A stretch of 64,000 nt of DNA. It comes from Podarcis raffonei. Lineage: Eukaryota > Chordata > Lepidosauria > Squamata > Lacertidae. The stretch is from assembly GCF_027172205.1 (NCBI RefSeq), contig NC_070613.1, positions 26,872,001-26,936,000 on the forward strand. Direction: 5' to 3'. The position numbers and the translations under genes are program-made. A model generated the notes under the pieces. It saw only the letters and a program-made list of their open reading frames with translations, searched no databases and was not told the origin of the DNA. Of this stretch, positions 12,201 to 24,300 are shown one piece after another; the first letter of the stretch is position 1, and each line of letters opens with the position of its first letter.

Positions 12201-13642
12201 AGAAAATGCCGAAAATGCATGTTCCTTTCTCAAACACTAGAACTGGGGGGGGGGGGGTTTCAACCAACAAAATGTATTGGTAGTAGAATCAGGGCAATTG
12301 AACATATGCTCCCTTGCACCACATAATCAATGAATGGATTTACCTACCACATACTACTGTGACAAGGGCCAGTGACTTCCATAGCTTTTAAAAGGGATCA
12401 GACAAATTCATAAATGGAATCTACACACCCCATAAAAGTCTGTGCACATTTTCAGTACCAGAAGGCAGAATTGACCTTTGCGTCCTGCTTATGGACTTCC
12501 CAGTGCCTTGTAATTGGCTACAGTTGGAAACAGGATGACTGGCTAGCTGGACCTTTGATCTGATCAACCCAATACTCCGTGTCAGAATTTAGATTGGAAG
12601 CTGCTTGGGGAGGGAGCTGCCCTCTTGTACTCTTGTTATTTTACATAGCATCGTCAGAGTGCCTGGTGCTTCACAGCCAGCAGGGAAGTTATTACGGCTT
12701 TTACAGAAGGATCAGCATAAATGCCTGAGGATTGTATATTGACATACCCGTTGCACTTGTTTGGCGTAGTTTCTGTATCATATCTTCGTATGATTCAGTA
12801 ATCATGAACAGAGTTTTGCTTATTTTGCAGTATTTGTCGCATTCTACAACCTGAAGGCACTTTACAACACCAGCTGACCTCTTTTGTTGCTTCTCTCTCC
12901 ATTCTAAGGTACCAGGGCATCCACACCGATTTAAGCCCAGTCTCCCTCGCATGTTCTCAGCTGCAGAATTATGATCCTGACAGGGCTTTAACAGATTATA
13001 TCAACCGCCTGGAGGCTCTGCAGAGGCGGCTTGGCAGTGTACAGTCAGGTAAATGTTGCTCTTTTGAAATTATAGCACTCCAGTTTGTATTTCTGTATTT
13101 TTTTTTATAAAATATTTATTAAAGTTTTACAAAATGAAAAAATAAAAATAAAAATACAAATACAAATAAAAAAGGAAAAAAACAGTTCCATCTTTCCATT
13201 ACATTCTTACATTTACTTAATTTTCTGGACCTCCTCTAACCTCCCTTTTTGTATTCCAGTTTAATTTATCAGTTCAGCAAATCCTTCCCCTCTTTACTTG
13301 TCCTAATCTTTAATCTTAAAATAATGTAACATTAGATTTTTACTTATTAATAGTCCATTTTTTCATACTCCTTATAGTATTATAACTAAAAACCACATAA
13401 CTTTCAATCCAACATCATTCTAACATTCATTAATTTTGCAATATTTCTGTAAATAATCTTTAAATTTCTTCCAATCTTCAGTTTGTATTTCGGTAAACAA
13501 CTGCTGTTCACATCGATCATTGTGCTAATTTCAGGAAGTCTGTTAGTGTCAAAGCCACACCACCACCACCCACTAATGTGTTTCATTTTGGCCCACAGCA
13601 CCTGCTTCATACACTCAACTGCATTCTGGTATCAGAAGATAA
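259..13642 (+). CDS. AKAP9: A-kinase anchoring protein 9 (AKAP450/CG-NAP), 3' part
   Basis: Large scaffold that anchors PKA and other enzymes at the centrosome and Golgi and helps microtubule nucleation. The gene enters from the left edge. Thirteen coding exons are seen: 259-391, 1462-1657, 2458-2608, 3449-4117, 4842-5047, 6943-7054, 7520-7696, 8709-8909, 9780-10012, 10753-10838, 11859-11982, 12909-13048 and 13599-13642. They join in phase, have GT-AG introns and give 823 residues plus TAA. Exons up to 8909 encode long Glu/Lys/Gln-rich coiled coil (for example QLNSERVMVAELKNELGQTK). Exons 9780-10012 and 10753-10838 hold the PACT domain (RIYGRYLRAESFRKALIYQK, then MKFLVRRWHRVTGYS), which targets centrosomes and binds calmodulin in the human protein. 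The last exon reads APASYTQLHSGIRR, like the human end GSTTQFHAGMRR. Pericentrin shares PACT, but the flanking residues and the CYP51A1 neighbour fit AKAP9. Confidence 0.97.
438..612 (-). mobile_element. Squamate tRNA-derived SINE, truncated
   Basis: Reading the minus strand, the 3' part of the SINE (CATGTGGCCAGCAC on the plus strand, AGGGGTCCCTTTACC at the minus-strand 3' end) is present, but the tRNA head is missing. It lies in an AKAP9 intron. Confidence 0.6.
1860..2151. mobile_element. MITE family A, copy 1
   Basis: It begins GGGCTTATTCACACTGAGC and ends near GGGTGGATAATCCCTT, which are inverted relatives. The interior has TTTAAAGCTCCATGTTTTAGC and CTACTCTTTAAAG, shared with the copy at 53,225-53,494. 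Confidence 0.5.
5492..5712. mobile_element. Tigger-like MITE, right end lost
   Basis: TA then CAGTCATACTTTGGTTCACA starts the element. It carries CpG-rich interior with AACGCCGCAAACCTG and AGCCAATCAGAAGC, as in the copy at 37,981-38,230. The right terminus is not recognisable. Confidence 0.55.
5731..5939. mobile_element. Tigger-like MITE, complete
   Basis: TA-flanked, beginning CAGTGGTACCTCGGGTTACA and ending TTAACCCGAGGTACCACTG, a near-perfect inverted terminal repeat. Same family as 60,897-61,111 and the inner element at 40,979-41,157. Confidence 0.8.
6164..6535 (+). mobile_element. Squamate tRNA-derived SINE, full length
   Basis: The tRNA-like head is GGCGCTGTGGTCTAAACCAC with B-box-like GGCAGTTCAGATCCCC. 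The body contains CAAGTAGATAAATAGGTAC and CATGCTGGCCACATGAC, and the end is CCAGGGGTCCTTTATC plus T-rich. I read it as the Sauria-type SINE of squamates. Confidence 0.75.
6558..6671. mobile_element. hAT-like MITE
   Basis: The ends CAGGTATGTCCAAAG and TTTGGACACCCCTG are inverted repeats. Weakly similar ATAAG-containing flanks may be the 8-bp duplication. Confidence 0.5.
7826..7948. mobile_element. Foldback MITE copy
   Basis: Inverted arms GGGTCTCCAGCTGTTTTTGG and its relative near CAACAACAGATGGAGACCC surround GGGATGATGGTAGTTG. It lies in an AKAP9 intron. Confidence 0.55.
8401..8600 (-). mobile_element. tRNA-Ala-like SINE
   Basis: On the minus strand it would begin with a degraded GTAGCTCGGTGGTACAGCAT head and end TCAGTATAGGGCAAGCTTCC. 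The plus strand shows CTTGGAGATGCTGGGGATTG, the spacer after the B box. It is too diverged to be a tRNA gene. Confidence 0.6.
8968..9135 (-). mobile_element. CORE-type SINE fragment, minus orientation
   Basis: It includes AACAACTCTGTGTGGTAGCT, GTGACTGGCCCAAACTCG and GATTTGAGCCCTGGCC, which are antisense landmarks of a tRNA-headed SINE. It lies head-to-head with the next copy. Confidence 0.5.
9137..9370 (+). mobile_element. CORE-type SINE, plus orientation
   Basis: The tRNA-like head is AGAGCGGTAGACTCGTAATC with B box GGGTTCGTGTC. The body is GGGTGACCTTGGGCCAGTCA and the 3' end is AGCGGGATATCAAATCC. Confidence 0.6.
9561..9684. mobile_element. Foldback MITE copy
   Basis: The inverted arms include CTGCAACTCCTATCATCTCC and GGTGAGAGTTGTAGTCC, just upstream of the AKAP9 PACT exon. 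Confidence 0.5.
13094..13478 (-). mobile_element. L1 LINE 3' end, 5'-truncated, in the last AKAP9 intron
   Basis: The insertion is bounded by a 13-bp direct repeat, CAGTTTGTATTTC, at 13081-13093 and 13479-13491, which is a target-site duplication. On the minus strand it ends in an A-rich tail after an AATAAATATTTTATA-like sequence, as squamate L1 3' ends do. Only about 385 bp were inserted and no coding part remains. Confidence 0.75.
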
Positions 13643-14158
13643 TCCTTGTGACCTTTTTCAGCGCTGGTAGTGATATCAGATGAAATGCCTTTTGCAACTC
13701 TGCTGCTGCTGCTGTGCTTTTCGTATGTGTATATTGTGGGACCAACATGAACACAGCTCAATGATTGTATGCAGTTCACCATGCTGGCATCTTCACCAAG
13801 ACTGGAACTTATGTATATAGGCACTTTTTGTGGACATTTGAAACCGATCATTAAATTTCATGTATATTTGTGGAATGCTAATTTAAACAATTAAATTATT
13901 TAAAGTGTATTTATCAGGCGGTTTGAGAGGTTGAAATGTTTATGTCTTGAGATTGCCGAGTGTGTAGCTCCCAAGTGTGCACAACAGTTTCTGATGAGGC
14001 TATAAGTGAAGGACTTTTCATGATTTTATCCTATTTGCTACTGGCACTGCAGAGAAAAAATATCACCCGTAGAGACCTATTTTTGTAAAGGTAGAAGTTT
14101 TGAATTTTATGGGTATTTTGTCAAAGTACTGAAATAAAGATGATTTCATCCTTTTAAA
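13643..14158 (+). terminator. AKAP9: AKAP9 3' UTR and poly(A) signal
   Basis: The AT-rich stretch after the TAA ends with AATAAA at 14133-14138, so cleavage is expected about 15-25 bases later. I saw no earlier consensus signal in this UTR. The 3' end lies about 40 bases from a possible CYP51A1 signal on the other strand. Confidence 0.7.
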
Positions 14159-14178
14159 TGTGTGACTTGTGTTCAAAA

Positions 14179-14184
14179 TTTATT
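14179..14184 (-). terminator. CYP51A1: Possible poly(A) signal of CYP51A1
   Basis: TTTATT on the plus strand reads AATAAA on the minus strand. It would give a 3' UTR of about 1.1 kb and a tail-to-tail arrangement with AKAP9. A second TTTATT lies near 14,265. A repeat-derived segment at about 14,274-14,545 would sit inside this UTR, so a nearer nonconsensus signal is also possible. Confidence 0.35.
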
Positions 14185-14273
14185 TTGAAACTTTATGTCT
14201 GCTGAAAAAAAGCCAGTCTTCTGGCTAGCTACAATAAGACTGTTTTTAAGTCGCTACAACATTTTTATTATTA

Positions 14274-14545
14274 CAGGCGGTTCCCCATTTACACAGGGGT
14301 TATGTTCCGGGCCCCCACATGCATACATGAAAATGTGCAAAATGGAGAGCACCCTGGAGAGTCGTCCTTGCTCAGGAGACCTGCCCCAGTGGTCTCCTCG
14401 TGAGTCGGAGGGGAAGCGTCTTCCCTACGCATCAGCTGCCCGCCCAGCTTGTGTCTGCACGATCATGCACAAATATAATATGGGGAGTTGCTTGTGCATT
14501 TGTGAGAAATGGGGGAGGGGGAGAATGTCTGATTCTCAGGTGTAA
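14274..14545. mobile_element. Truncated Tigger-like nonautonomous DNA transposon
   Basis: It begins after TA with CAGGCGGTTCCCCATTTACA, a Tigger/pogo-type terminus. It is GC-rich compared with its flanks and has CpG-rich internal sequence. I do not see the matching right terminus, so the right boundary is approximate. Confidence 0.45.
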
Positions 14546-15327
14546 ACAAGTCACCTGGTTGTTCCTCTGTTCTACTCCCAGTCCATACTGAGGGCACTAC
14601 ACCCATGAGAGCCTTCTGCTTTCTTCCAAAACTGCTTGCACACCAACATTTTATAGATAAGACACCGTGTAAGGAAAAATGTTTTGCGCTAGTAACATAT
14701 GATAAAGATCTAAAGTATTAATCTAAAGTATTAATCTCAACCCGATTGCCTAACTGTAAATTACATTAAAGTTGTCATTTTGGCATTGCCCAATTTAACA
14801 ACAAAGGATTGTATCCAGTGTTTTGCAAGTGGAACTCTGCCACAGGCAGAAAGTCACCTCTGGAAAACAGTAACATCTATGTTCTACAGCTCTCATGATT
14901 AGCCATCTTTGGCTTAATCAGGATTCCACTAGACCAAGTTTTTTCACAAGTTTAAATGAAACTACTGGAGTCAATGAAGCAGGATCCTATTTTTTTATCC
15001 CAACATTTTAAATAAACCAAAATACATTCTCATTAATCCATTTACATTTAAAAAAAACTGTGGTTTGTATTTCTAAACCTACCAAAGATTAATAGTTTTC
15101 TTTTAAAAGGCACTTATATTAGAACACATTCACATTACAGAATCAGAAGTACAGGGTAAGAAATGATAGAAACATAAAAAGCAAACATCCCCACCCCCCA
15201 CTTAGTACTCCCAATAGCACAAACTTTCCACACTTCTTCACAATACTATAGGCTAGGAACAGTAACTTCTTTTAACTGTCTTCACATAACTTGTACAGAA
15301 ATGTCGCTGCAGTTCAGCTGCAAGAAG

Positions 15328-18300
15328 CTATGTTGTACTGTTTGATCTCCTTTTGTATCTAATGATAGGGTTAGTGGCTGTATGGATCATAGTTGTATAA
15401 TTTATGGTAGGGAAATAACCGTCCACCAAATCAAATTCATACAAACGCAGAAGCGTTGACCAAATTGTCTTAATTTGAATATAAGCAAAGTTCTCTCCAA
15501 TACAACGATGACGACCTAAAAGAAAATTAAAAGTGTCTTTATTTTACATTTGCAAACATCCTTGTACCACCAAGAAATTAGATCTGTATAAGGGAGCAAT
15601 CCTAAATTCCCGGGGGGGGGAGCTGAAGGGCCACAGGATGCCACAAAACTGGATGCCTGCAAACAAAACCCACCCATGCAGATGTAACAAGGTCTGCTTC
15701 ATGGGAACAAAAATAGGCTGCTGTGGGAGAGGCCTTTAACCTGTTGGATCCTCAGTTACTGTTTATTAGCCAAGTGCCTGCATTTTCAAGAGATTAGCTA
15801 GAGACCCTGATACTCTACTTTTCAAAACATGAGGACCGACAGAGGTGTCCATGCCGCAAATTAATTAATTGCTTGTTTGTTTTTAAATGACTGAAGGTGG
15901 CAATGACTGTATCCCTTATTTAGAGAACATCTACTACAACCAACTTACCAGCACCAAACGGCACATACGCAAACTTCTCTTTAGCTGCGGGGTTATCTTG
16001 GAGATAACGCTCTGGTTTGAAATCTACATTTTCTGTCCAACAATCCTTAAGTCTCTGATTGACAGTGGGAGATACACAAACTTGATGACCAGGTGGAATT
16101 GTATACCCAGCAACTGTCTAAAAGCAAGAAAACACTTTTATCAAGTGTACATTCAAATCCAACCCATCAAAAGTTTGGATAGTTGATTTACTAATACTAT
16201 TCATGTACCACTCATATCATCAACAGAAATGGATTATCACTATCCCAGCTAAGGCAATTCTCTATGTTTGCTCAAGTTGTGGGACATCCAGCCTCCTATA
16301 ACCAATATGCTTAAGTCTAATTAATGCATGAAGGGGTTAAGACCATAGCTTAAGCTGTCCTGCTTGGCTTAGCTAGGTAACTCCCCCTCTCACCTTGGGA
16401 GGAAGGGATCAAGCCTTTGTTCTTTCCATTCCAGCATGTGAACTCTACCAGTAAGGGAGTCTAAGCTAGATGCTCCAAGCTCAGTCCACATGGCTTAAGC
16501 CAGCCGCCTTGGTGTGTCTATACCAAATAATTTAGAAACACTACTTTAGAACCTAAGTTTTACTACCCCCTATTCTGACTACTGTATGGAAAAGCAGATG
16601 AATCTGTCTATTGAAGAGTTTATTAGTAAACCATTTTTTTATTTACCAAACGTCTAGTCTTTTTCTGTGTTAAGTGAAGTGGGGAACTTTGGAAGCAACT
16701 TAGAATGGAATATTTTAAAGATCCAACAGCACTTTGCTGTGTGTTTTGTGGTCTTAAATCTCTGCTGGGGTTCTTTCACCAAAGAGTACTTGTCCCGAAC
16801 CTGAATCTTGGCATCCAGGGAATTCTCTTTTTATATACCTAGTATTTTTTATTACTTAACCAAAAACCAACACAAGTATGTTGGGGCCTAAATGCAGAGC
16901 TGTTACTTTATACCAGGGTAGTTGACAAAGATGCTGAAATGTCCTTAAGATATTGCTTAGCACATCAGTAATCGGCCAACTGCTGGAAATAATTTAAGGC
17001 AAGCTGCAGTCCTGAACGCCTGGAAGAGCAGCAGAGAGTCTATAGGATAGCACAGGGTTTCTTCTCTGCAGTCAGAAAGGGAGGTCCAGCACTAGAGTCC
17101 TTCTTGTGGGAGTTAAAAGCTCCACCATCACCACTCCTCTGCTGTTAGTGCTCCAAGGATGGTATCGAACGGAAAGGGGGCATGTTGTGGAAACTCTTAG
17201 TTCCTCTTTTCCTTAGAAGCCTTCAAACCAGCCACAACCCTACTCCTGCCCTCAAGCTGATGTAGTCTATTCTCTTTCGGAGGGAGATTATTCCCACCCC
17301 CACCTTCCACCCTGGCCAGTGTAAACACAGCAGGGCTTTGGAAGTAAGCATTAACTTATCTGCCATAAACTCCCTTCTTCTTCAACCCCGCCTCCAAGGA
17401 CTACTTTGCCCATGTATTAAGTTTTAGGTACTACAACAACCTCATACATAACTGTGTCTGCCCAGTTACTTTAACCGATTGCATCATTTAGAAGGGGAGA
17501 AATCAAGAGGTTAGAACTATTCCACCTTTTGTACTGTTATTTGTCAATAAAAGTAATGTTTGCAACTTCATATTGCTTTTGGAGCGTACCCTTCTGGTCA
17601 GTAGTGGCACCTTGACATCACTGCTACCTAGTTAGAAGGGGTGAGGTCAGAGTCACAGTTCACCAGCAGGAGTATTGCTGGCTCCTCTTCTCTGCTGCCC
17701 AGAGAAGCAGCAATGACAGGAAGGTGGCTCTGCCCCACCACACATTCCACTTACCGCCTCATCAAGTATTATTTCTGCTTTAACATATCACTGAAACAAA
17801 CAAATATTCTTACTTGGGGAGTTTTAGCCATCCTCATCATAGTCATTATAGGAGGTCGAAGTCTTAATGTTTCTTTCAAGCAAAGTTCCAGGAAAGTCAT
17901 ATCTTTGAGCTACAAATGAGTAAAAACAAACCTTGTCGGTTTTGTGCATATCTATACGGATAATGTCCTTTAGTGAAAGAAACGAAGCTAAACAGCAGAT
18001 CCTTATCTTCCAGCAGAACTAAAGCAATTTAAAACACATTTTCCTCTATGTAATTGGAGAAAAAGAAACTACGTGTTGGCATGTAATTTTACATTAGCAT
18101 CCATAATACTGCTCAATCTTAACTCTGGTCCAAACTAACTCTCATTACACCTAAAATCATAGAATTGTTGGAAGGGACCTTCCCATCCAATCCCCTGCAA
18201 TGCAGGAATCTTCTTGCCCGAAGTAGAACTTGAACCCATGACCCTAAGATTAAGAGTCACATGCTTTTACTGACTGAGCTAGGGCAAGGGTAGGAACCTC

Positions 18301-21300
18301 TCTAGCCCAGCGGGCCAGATAATTATCTTCACTCATCCTTATTCTGACCGATGGCAAGTGAGCTCTTCTGCCCGCTTCTTTACACAAGGCTTTCAAGGAG
18401 GTTCCTGAAGATCTGAGAAGCAGCTGATTGTCAGATGTTCGGAAACTCCATTCAAAGCACTGTGGAAAGTAGCACTTTTGTAAATGGCTTTGCAGACATT
18501 GCCAATCAGTCTTGCCTGCAAGCTCCCTTTCAGCCATGACTCACCTTTACCTGCCCCACACCTGGCATCATATATTACATGCAGGGAAGGTGGACATGGC
18601 TTCACCAAATAGGAAAGCCCACCAATTTGCCCCCCCCCCCAATTTAGGGGATTTAACTTCACTCATAATTAAAAACCAAGAACTAAAAAGCCCTCTGAAA
18701 ACCTGTTCTCTCAACTAATTCCACCTAAACATTTAAGGAACTTGCATGCATTCACACAGAAATGATTAAAAGGAATTACAGAACTTACAAACCTGGTCAT
18801 AGCTTAATGAAGGCAAGTCTTCCCCACACACTGCTTTTTGCTCCCCATAACATCGCTCCTGGATTGATTTATCTCTAGCCAAAAAGAAGCCAAGCCAAGT
18901 GCTTGTAGTCGAAGATGTGTGCTGACCGGCCAACAGCAGCCCAATAAGCATCCCAGCAATTTCATCATCTGATAGGTAACGGCCATCTCTAGATTTTAAA
19001 AACAGACAACACAGGTCATATGTGCCACTTGAACAAGGAAGTCAAAAAACAGATTTCATGGACACAATCCTCTGGGTGGCTGCTGTTGTCCATTTCTGCT
19101 AAAACAAATTCAAATTAATTCAAGCAAAATACATAGAATCATTTCAGGATTGCTAGGACAGTTTATTAGAAATATTCATACTGTGCCCTTCCACTGCATT
19201 TGCAGTGAGGGGCAGGGTTGGCACTGCAAAAAAACCTGCTCTGCTTCGCATAAGTCAGGCTACTAGTTGCTCTGCTGCTATTTTATCTTCCTGAATAAAA
19301 AGTTGTTGGAAACTCAGAGCTGAAAAGACCTTCCTGGAACTAACAGCAACATTTTTGCTACATCACGTACTTGTAGGTAACATCCAGCAGTGTTTGAAGC
19401 ATATCGTCCTCTCTTGCCAAAGACTTCCGTCGTTTCTGAATTATTTCGTAAAAAATGGACTTTATCTTATTGTGGGCTCTATCTCTGCGCCTGAAATTAA
19501 AACAATCCATGTAAGTAACAGCGTGTTTAGAAGGGGAAAAAATTAATCTACAGGGTTTGAATTCTACATATCAGTTTCCAATTTCAACACGCATGCATGT
19601 TGCCTGCATTGCTCCTTAAAAGGCTGTATCAATTTACACAAACTTAAAAGACTAGATTGACCCTACAATTCTATACAAGAGTGTACTTACTGAGAGGCTA
19701 ATGCATGGGTAGGCAAACTAAGGCCCAGGGGCCGGATCCGGCCCAATCGCCTTCTAAATCCGGCCTGTGGACGGTCCGGGAATCAGTGTCTTTTTACATG
19801 TGTGCTTTTATTTAAAATGCATCTCTGGGTTATTAGTGGGGCATAGGAATTTGTTCATTTTCCCCCCAAAATATAGTCTGGCCCCCTACAAGGTCTGAGG
19901 GACAGTGGGCCGGCCCCCTGCTGAAAAAGTTTGCTGACCCCTGGGCTAATGTGATACTCCTACCTGAAAGGTGGGACTTTCTTTCAATACCTGACAAACA
20001 CTGGCATGCTGAGAAACAAGCCACATTCTAATCTGTACTTCATATTCTAGCACCAACAGTAATGGAGGCTTTGTTTTGGTTTAAAGGGAGATTGCTCCCT
20101 TCTCATGCTGGTATTTCCCCTTTTGAAAACCAGGGCAATACTGGCATAGAAAACAGTGGAATTTGGCAGTCCTCCATGGGCTGGCAAGGGGCTGCACTGA
20201 AGCAGCTCCCACACCACATAAAGAGCAAAGAGGTCCTTAGGCAGGACTGACTCATACGTAGAATGTTGTGGCTATAGATTCGAAAATAAATGCTGTGAAA
20301 CCAAATTAATATTTAAGCTAAATACTAAGTGTTCTGTTTTAGCAGCACTCAGTAAAGAAACAAAACATCAAGAAATATAGTAGCGTAAACTGGAATTGAA
20401 CTGAAACATTAGTGAAGTTAAGTATCTCAGGTTACAGCACAACATAATTAATGTTAATCCCTGCTTGACAACCATATGTCAGGAGTGCTCTGATGGTGTT
20501 TCCTGCTTGGCAGGGGGTTGGACTCGATGGCCCTTGTGGTCTCTTCCAACTCTATGATTATATGATTCTGCTCCACCCTGAAGTACAACATCACTAAGTC
20601 CAATTTAATTGACAGGGTTGCTGTGATGGTGTGACAAAGGAAAGAGAACTGCATAGAACGCCCATAACTCCTTATGGAGGGCAGGATAAAATCTATAGAA
20701 TGCATATCTGATTAACTAAATTCCCTGTTCATCACGTTTCTCAGTACCTGAAGCTGGGCAAAGGCAGCCAGCCTGGCAAAAGCCAAGCTGCATGAGAAAA
20801 TCCCCCATCCAAATCGGCATAGAGCTGTGCTACCTTCTCGTCAAGAATGCTTCTTATCTCCTTCCCATGTAAACAGTGACTTGCTGTCAAAATTATTAGT
20901 TCTGAAAGTGCTGTAAACAAGTCTGTGCATAGAGGGAAAGAGTACATTAATGGGAATTCAGTAAATCAGAGGAAGAATTCAGGTTTACCATCAAAATGAA
21001 CCTCAAAAATAAATGAACACAGTCCATTTTCGCCATGTGTGGCAGAAGCTACTGTTTCTAGATGCTGCAAATGGTTTTTACATGGAAAATAAAATAAAGT
21101 AAAAGGCAGCCCTAAAAGTACCTTGTAACCCTGTTATCTTGTGAGTATCTTACCTTTGTCTGTGGGAGAGGTTGTGTGACAGAATTTACTGAAGATTTCT
21201 TTTTAAAAAATATATTGTAAGGAATGGGCCAGACGAAATGTGCTGAAGCCAGATTTAGAGTTATCCATCCCACAGGGTTATAAAATCCCATCTAACTTGA

Positions 21301-24300
21301 GAGCCTACAACCTAGAAACTTCAGACCCATGAGCTACCGGTAAATCCATTCCTGACCACATGCTTTAATGAAATGTGCCATCAGGTTGTTTGAACAGAAC
21401 TGGTTGCATGTGTATTTTCAGTCCTACATAGGGATGAAATAGCTCAAATTGGATGAAAACATCACACAAGGCTCACATTAATCCTAGAATAGGTTCTGAA
21501 AGTACTCCCTTTTCTTTCTTTCTTCTTTGTGTTTTATTTAGATCGGTTTTTGGCCTTGATAAAAAGATATTTGATATTAATCTTTGTATTCTTTTTCAAA
21601 TTTCAATAAAATATTTTTTTAAAAAAAATGAAAGTATACCCTTCAAACAATCATCTCAGGTCATTATAACAAGGAGGAAAAAGCAAAAACAGTTATCCAT
21701 CACGATGGAGCCAATGAGTAGCCATTCACTACAATTTTTACTCAAGCAGCGTGCATAGGGAAAAGCAGGAGGCAAACCTTCCAAACTCCTTTTCCATACC
21801 AGCACCAAAGCCTTATGCAAAAATAGGTCTGGAACTGAGCACATAGTGTTATTTTTCCTGCCATTTTTATTTCATTATTTGTTGCCCATAAGATAGCAAC
21901 TGGGTATTTTATTTGCCCTGAAGTTATTGATATAGGATTCTATACACCTAAAAAGTTACAAATAATGGATTGCAACCTGATACACCAACGCTTGTTCCAG
22001 AATGACCCAGGTCAAATAGAAGCACAACATTTCAACCTATATACTTACTTTTTTCTCCACTTTTCCCCCAAGTTTTAAAATATTCCATAGTTTCTTTTTC
22101 AATTATTGGTATATGGCTTTTAAACTGGCTTATGTTCAGCCCGGTTTTAAGCATCTTCTTCTGTTCCAGAAATACCTTTAAAAAGCAAAGAATGCTGTAT
22201 TTACAAAATATTCAACTTGTATGTTTTAGGCATGAACTAGCAAAAAGGTAAGGACTTGTTTGCCACTAATTTAAGTAGGAGAAAGTAAGGCACACATGCT
22301 CCACTTTCTTCCCACATCAGAATAAGTTTCACTTTGGCTGGCTTGTGCCAATAATACATTATAGAATTAATTGCAAAGATGGCAATTTTTCAGGACATAA
22401 TAAGACAGACTGTGAAGCATTTACATATGCACAAAAAACCCGTCTTTATCCAAACTTTTTTTTATATAAAATGCCTTCAGGCTAATAACTTCTTACTGAA
22501 GTGAACCATAAGTTAAACCAGGCATAGGCAAACTTGGCCCGCCATATATTTTTGGGACTACAATTCCCATTATCCCTGACCACTGGTCCTGTTAGCTAGG
22601 GATGATGGGAGTTGTAGTCCCAAAACATCTGGAGGGTCGAGTTTGTCTATGCTTTAGTTAAACTATAAAGTGATACAATGCACCCTGATAGAGTGTATCA
22701 GCAGTTCTGGAGTGGGTATTCAGCTATAAAATTGTACTATCTACTATTTCATCTTCTTTAATTAGTTTGGCTAATTGTATTAGATTGAACATGGCAACAA
22801 TACTTATGAGTAATTGAAGCTAACTCTGTTGTTTTGTTATTGCAGCAACTTGTTGTGTTCCATATGTATCATGAAAGTACAGTCATACCTCATGTTACGT
22901 GCACTTCATGTTACATTCTTTCAGGTTACGTCCCGCGGCGACCCGGAAGTACAGGAAAGGGTTACTTCCGGGTTTTGCCACTTGCGCAAGCACAAATGTG
23001 CAAAATGATGTCACGTGCATGCGCAGAAGCGGCAAATCGCAACCTGCGTGTGCGCAGATGCACCGCTGCGGGTTGTGTTCTTTTCATGTTGCGAACGGGC
23101 CTCCGGAACGGATCCCGTTCGCAACCAGAGGTACTACTGTAAATAAACTGAAATGGAAATAACACATACTGGGTTGGGTACATCATAAGCTACTCCCTTG
23201 CCAAAGACAGGTGTGGTTAACCGTGAATACACATCTTCTGCATTCAAGTCTTCATTTTTACTGTTGAACAGAAGAGCAGCAGCATCACTACCCAGGAGAT
23301 ATGTAAACGTCTTCCCCACCATTGTGAAGCTAAATACAGGACCGTACTGTGGAAACAAATCGAGAAGGTAGGAAATGAAGGGGCAGGGAACAGAAGCGTA
23401 CAAGAATGTGACTTTATTATCATACAGCAAAGATAGTGAGAATTTTCACTGAAATCCATAAAATGTATAGTAACTGCTTTAAAAAACATAAATGGCTGTA
23501 TACAAGAAGCAAAAACAAAAACAAAAATGCATCTACCTAGACATCTACTGTGTCTAGGCTGCAACCTTAGGCACAATATACGGTAACTGTTTTACAAGGT
23601 AGTTGGGAAGATAAAATCAGAGTAGGATTACACAGTGCTTTGAGCTTCTTGGAAGGCAGAATATATATATATATATATGTATGTATGTAAATACTTCCAA
23701 GTAAACATACTTAGACTGGAATTGCACATAATGTTTAAACTTGTTCAAGTAGACAGATGGGCAATGGCCAGACAAAGTAGACAATGGCCAGGGATTCACC
23801 AGGCCCACCCAATTATAATTCTACCCCACTCTTCTTCCCATAGAAAAAGTTATACTAACCACATGTAGATTATATGCATCTGTTCATGTCATTTAATATC
23901 CAAGGTTATTCATAGAGTAAACCCAATGAAACCAGTACTTAGATTCCTTCTATCAATACCCCAAGCATGACTTAGTTGGATATTACCCTATGGTAGCTTT
24001 GGTTTTGAAAAGAGTGTTGTTGTTAACCACATCCCTGTTCACTCACTTACTACTAATGTGACTATTGATTTACCGGTAACTTACTGTTATTTTAGTTAAG
24101 ATTTTGGGCAGACCATTATTATCACTCTGCACCAAATATTAGTCTCAATAGGCTAATATACTCAAATGCATAACCAATCATGAGAAGAACCCAGATCTCG
24201 AAAATCCATGATGAACCACAGAAACCCCACACAAGATGAGGTGAAGCCACTTGGAGGAGGATTTAGGAGCTGATACAGAGAAAGAACTCAAACCGCACTT

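Noticed and set aside
13533-13598. Earlier acceptor (TTTCAG before GAAGTCTG) for the last AKAP9 exon
   Set aside because: The acceptor at 13,598 gives APASYTQLHSGIRR and a stop, matching the human C-terminus. The earlier one does not.
18154-18290. Possible tRNA genes (also near 34,690, 52,560 and 63,240)
   Set aside because: They are mutated tRNA-like heads fused to SINE bodies, some with target duplications.
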